From: Diplonema japonicum
Lineage: Eukaryota; Euglenozoa; Diplonemea; Diplonemida; Diplonemidae
Reading direction: 5' to 3'
Assembly (NCBI GenBank): GCA_964019335.1
Contig: OZ025650.1
Coordinates: forward strand, 447,001 to 511,000
Length of the DNA stretch: 64,000 nt
In this document: one piece after another, positions 63,514-64,000 of the stretch
Position numbering within the stretch: position 1 is the stretch's first letter
Layout of the letters: each line of letters begins with the position of its first letter
Made by a program: the position numbers and the translations under genes
The notes under the pieces: model-generated
The model's input: only the letters and a program-made list of their open reading frames with translations
The model's database searches: none
Told to the model about the DNA's origin: nothing

Positions 63514-64000
63514 CTACCTTTTCCTACTTTGCAGTGGTGGGAGAGTGGATGCCTTGGTCGACGTCTTTGGTGCAGGCTTTCGCCTGGCTGGGGAAATGCC
63601 CGAGGACTTCCTCCTTGATGGGGGCACGGGGTCCTTTGCGGCTGTTTCTCGGTACGCTTTGTTCCGTGTTGCCTGCGCATATATTTTCTTCTGCAGCGGC
63701 TCACTGACGTGTGTGTCGGAAAGGTTCACGGTGGTGATCTTTCTCCGTGCCTGCATCATGGCAAGGAGCGCCCGCCCAGCAGGGCTCGTGAGTGGGTTGT
63801 TACCAAAATCGATACTGTGGATCTGCGAACAGGACACAGGGTCCTGCAACACTTTGCACAACTTGACGCACTGCTCAGTCTCGATGAGTGAGTTTTGCAA
63901 CTTCAGTACGTGCAACGTTGGGTGCTTGTTGATGACACTGATAAGGGCATCGAAGCCTTTGGGACCCAGGTACGTGTTGGACAGGTCAAGCTCATGCAGC
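63514..64000 (-). CDS. Leucine-rich-repeat protein, C-terminal part (cut by window edge)
   Basis: The frame runs open to the window end, so the N-terminus lies outside. Visible repeats: LHELDLSNTYLGPKGFDALI, LHVLKLQNSLIETEQCVKL and IHSIDFGNNPLTSPAGRALL, each with the L-x-x-L-x-L/D-x-x-N pattern of RNI-like LRRs. A last repeat (ITTVNLSDTHVSEPLQKKI) leads to a basic Ser/Pro tail ending SRKR. Such LRR proteins are common in flagellar and cytoskeletal proteomes, but no specific role can be read. Confidence 0.75.
   Translation of the reverse strand, partial: LHELDLSNTYLGPKGFDALISVINKHPTLHVLKLQNSLIETEQCVKLCKVLQDPVSCSQIHSIDFGNNPLTSPAGRALLAMMQARRKITTVNLSDTHVSEPLQKKIYAQATRNKAYRETAAKDPVPPSRRKSSGISPARRKPAPKTSTKASTLPPLQSRKR

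Overview
This window looks like nuclear DNA from a euglenozoan protist, most likely a diplonemid. The evidence is: (1) every supported gene lies on the minus strand across 64 kb, as in the polycistronic gene arrays of kinetoplastids and diplonemids; (2) there is a CCCH zinc-finger protein of trypanosomatid style; (3) the translation elongation factor is EFL rather than EF-1alpha, a patchy trait known in Euglenozoa; (4) single-hairpin H/ACA-like RNAs carry an AGA box, the euglenozoan form; (5) conventional GT-AG introns are frequent, unlike kinetoplastids. Introns are tiny (34-69 bp) and several can be read through in frame. Intergenic DNA is crowded with homopolymer and dinucleotide runs.

Layout, left to right: EFL copy 1 (327-1808); snoRNA array I (1953-4721); a large cysteine-rich repeat membrane protein (5536-10410); a DEAD-box eIF4A-like helicase (11127-12380) with snoRNA array II (12503-14618); MSH3 (14736-17667); a LETM1-like mitochondrial protein with five exons (18376-19720); a 7.4 kb low-complexity stretch without genes; a CCCH protein, a DnaJ protein and a small possibly PH-like protein (27146-30316); EFL copy 2; a kinesin with three exons (32903-36980); EFL copy 3 with array IV; a second, apparently identical helicase with array V; an unrecognised 425-aa protein; a degenerate array VI; EFL copy 4 with array VII; a histidine phosphatase; a small PET117-like protein; foldback repeats; a Na+/Ca2+ exchanger with Calx-beta modules; and two proteins at the right edge, one of them a truncated LRR protein.

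The most notable content is a set of six repeated snoRNA gene arrays that share about 14 module types and together hold about 90 copies. On the minus strand, modules S1, B, C, F, I, J, L, M and O have box C/D architecture (RUGAUGA ... CUGA, often with a terminal stem). Modules A, D, G and H are single hairpins followed by one nucleotide and AGA, and K has ACA at that place. The guide-to-box spacing is 14-16 nt, as in H/ACA RNAs. Several guides match conserved LSU rRNA. The best case, module A, is an exact bipartite match to an LSU fragment that itself sits inside a broken snoRNA copy at 48091-48197. The arrays travel with the EFL and helicase genes in segmental duplications, so housekeeping translation genes and rRNA-modification guides are amplified together and would be carried on the same minus-strand polycistronic transcript.
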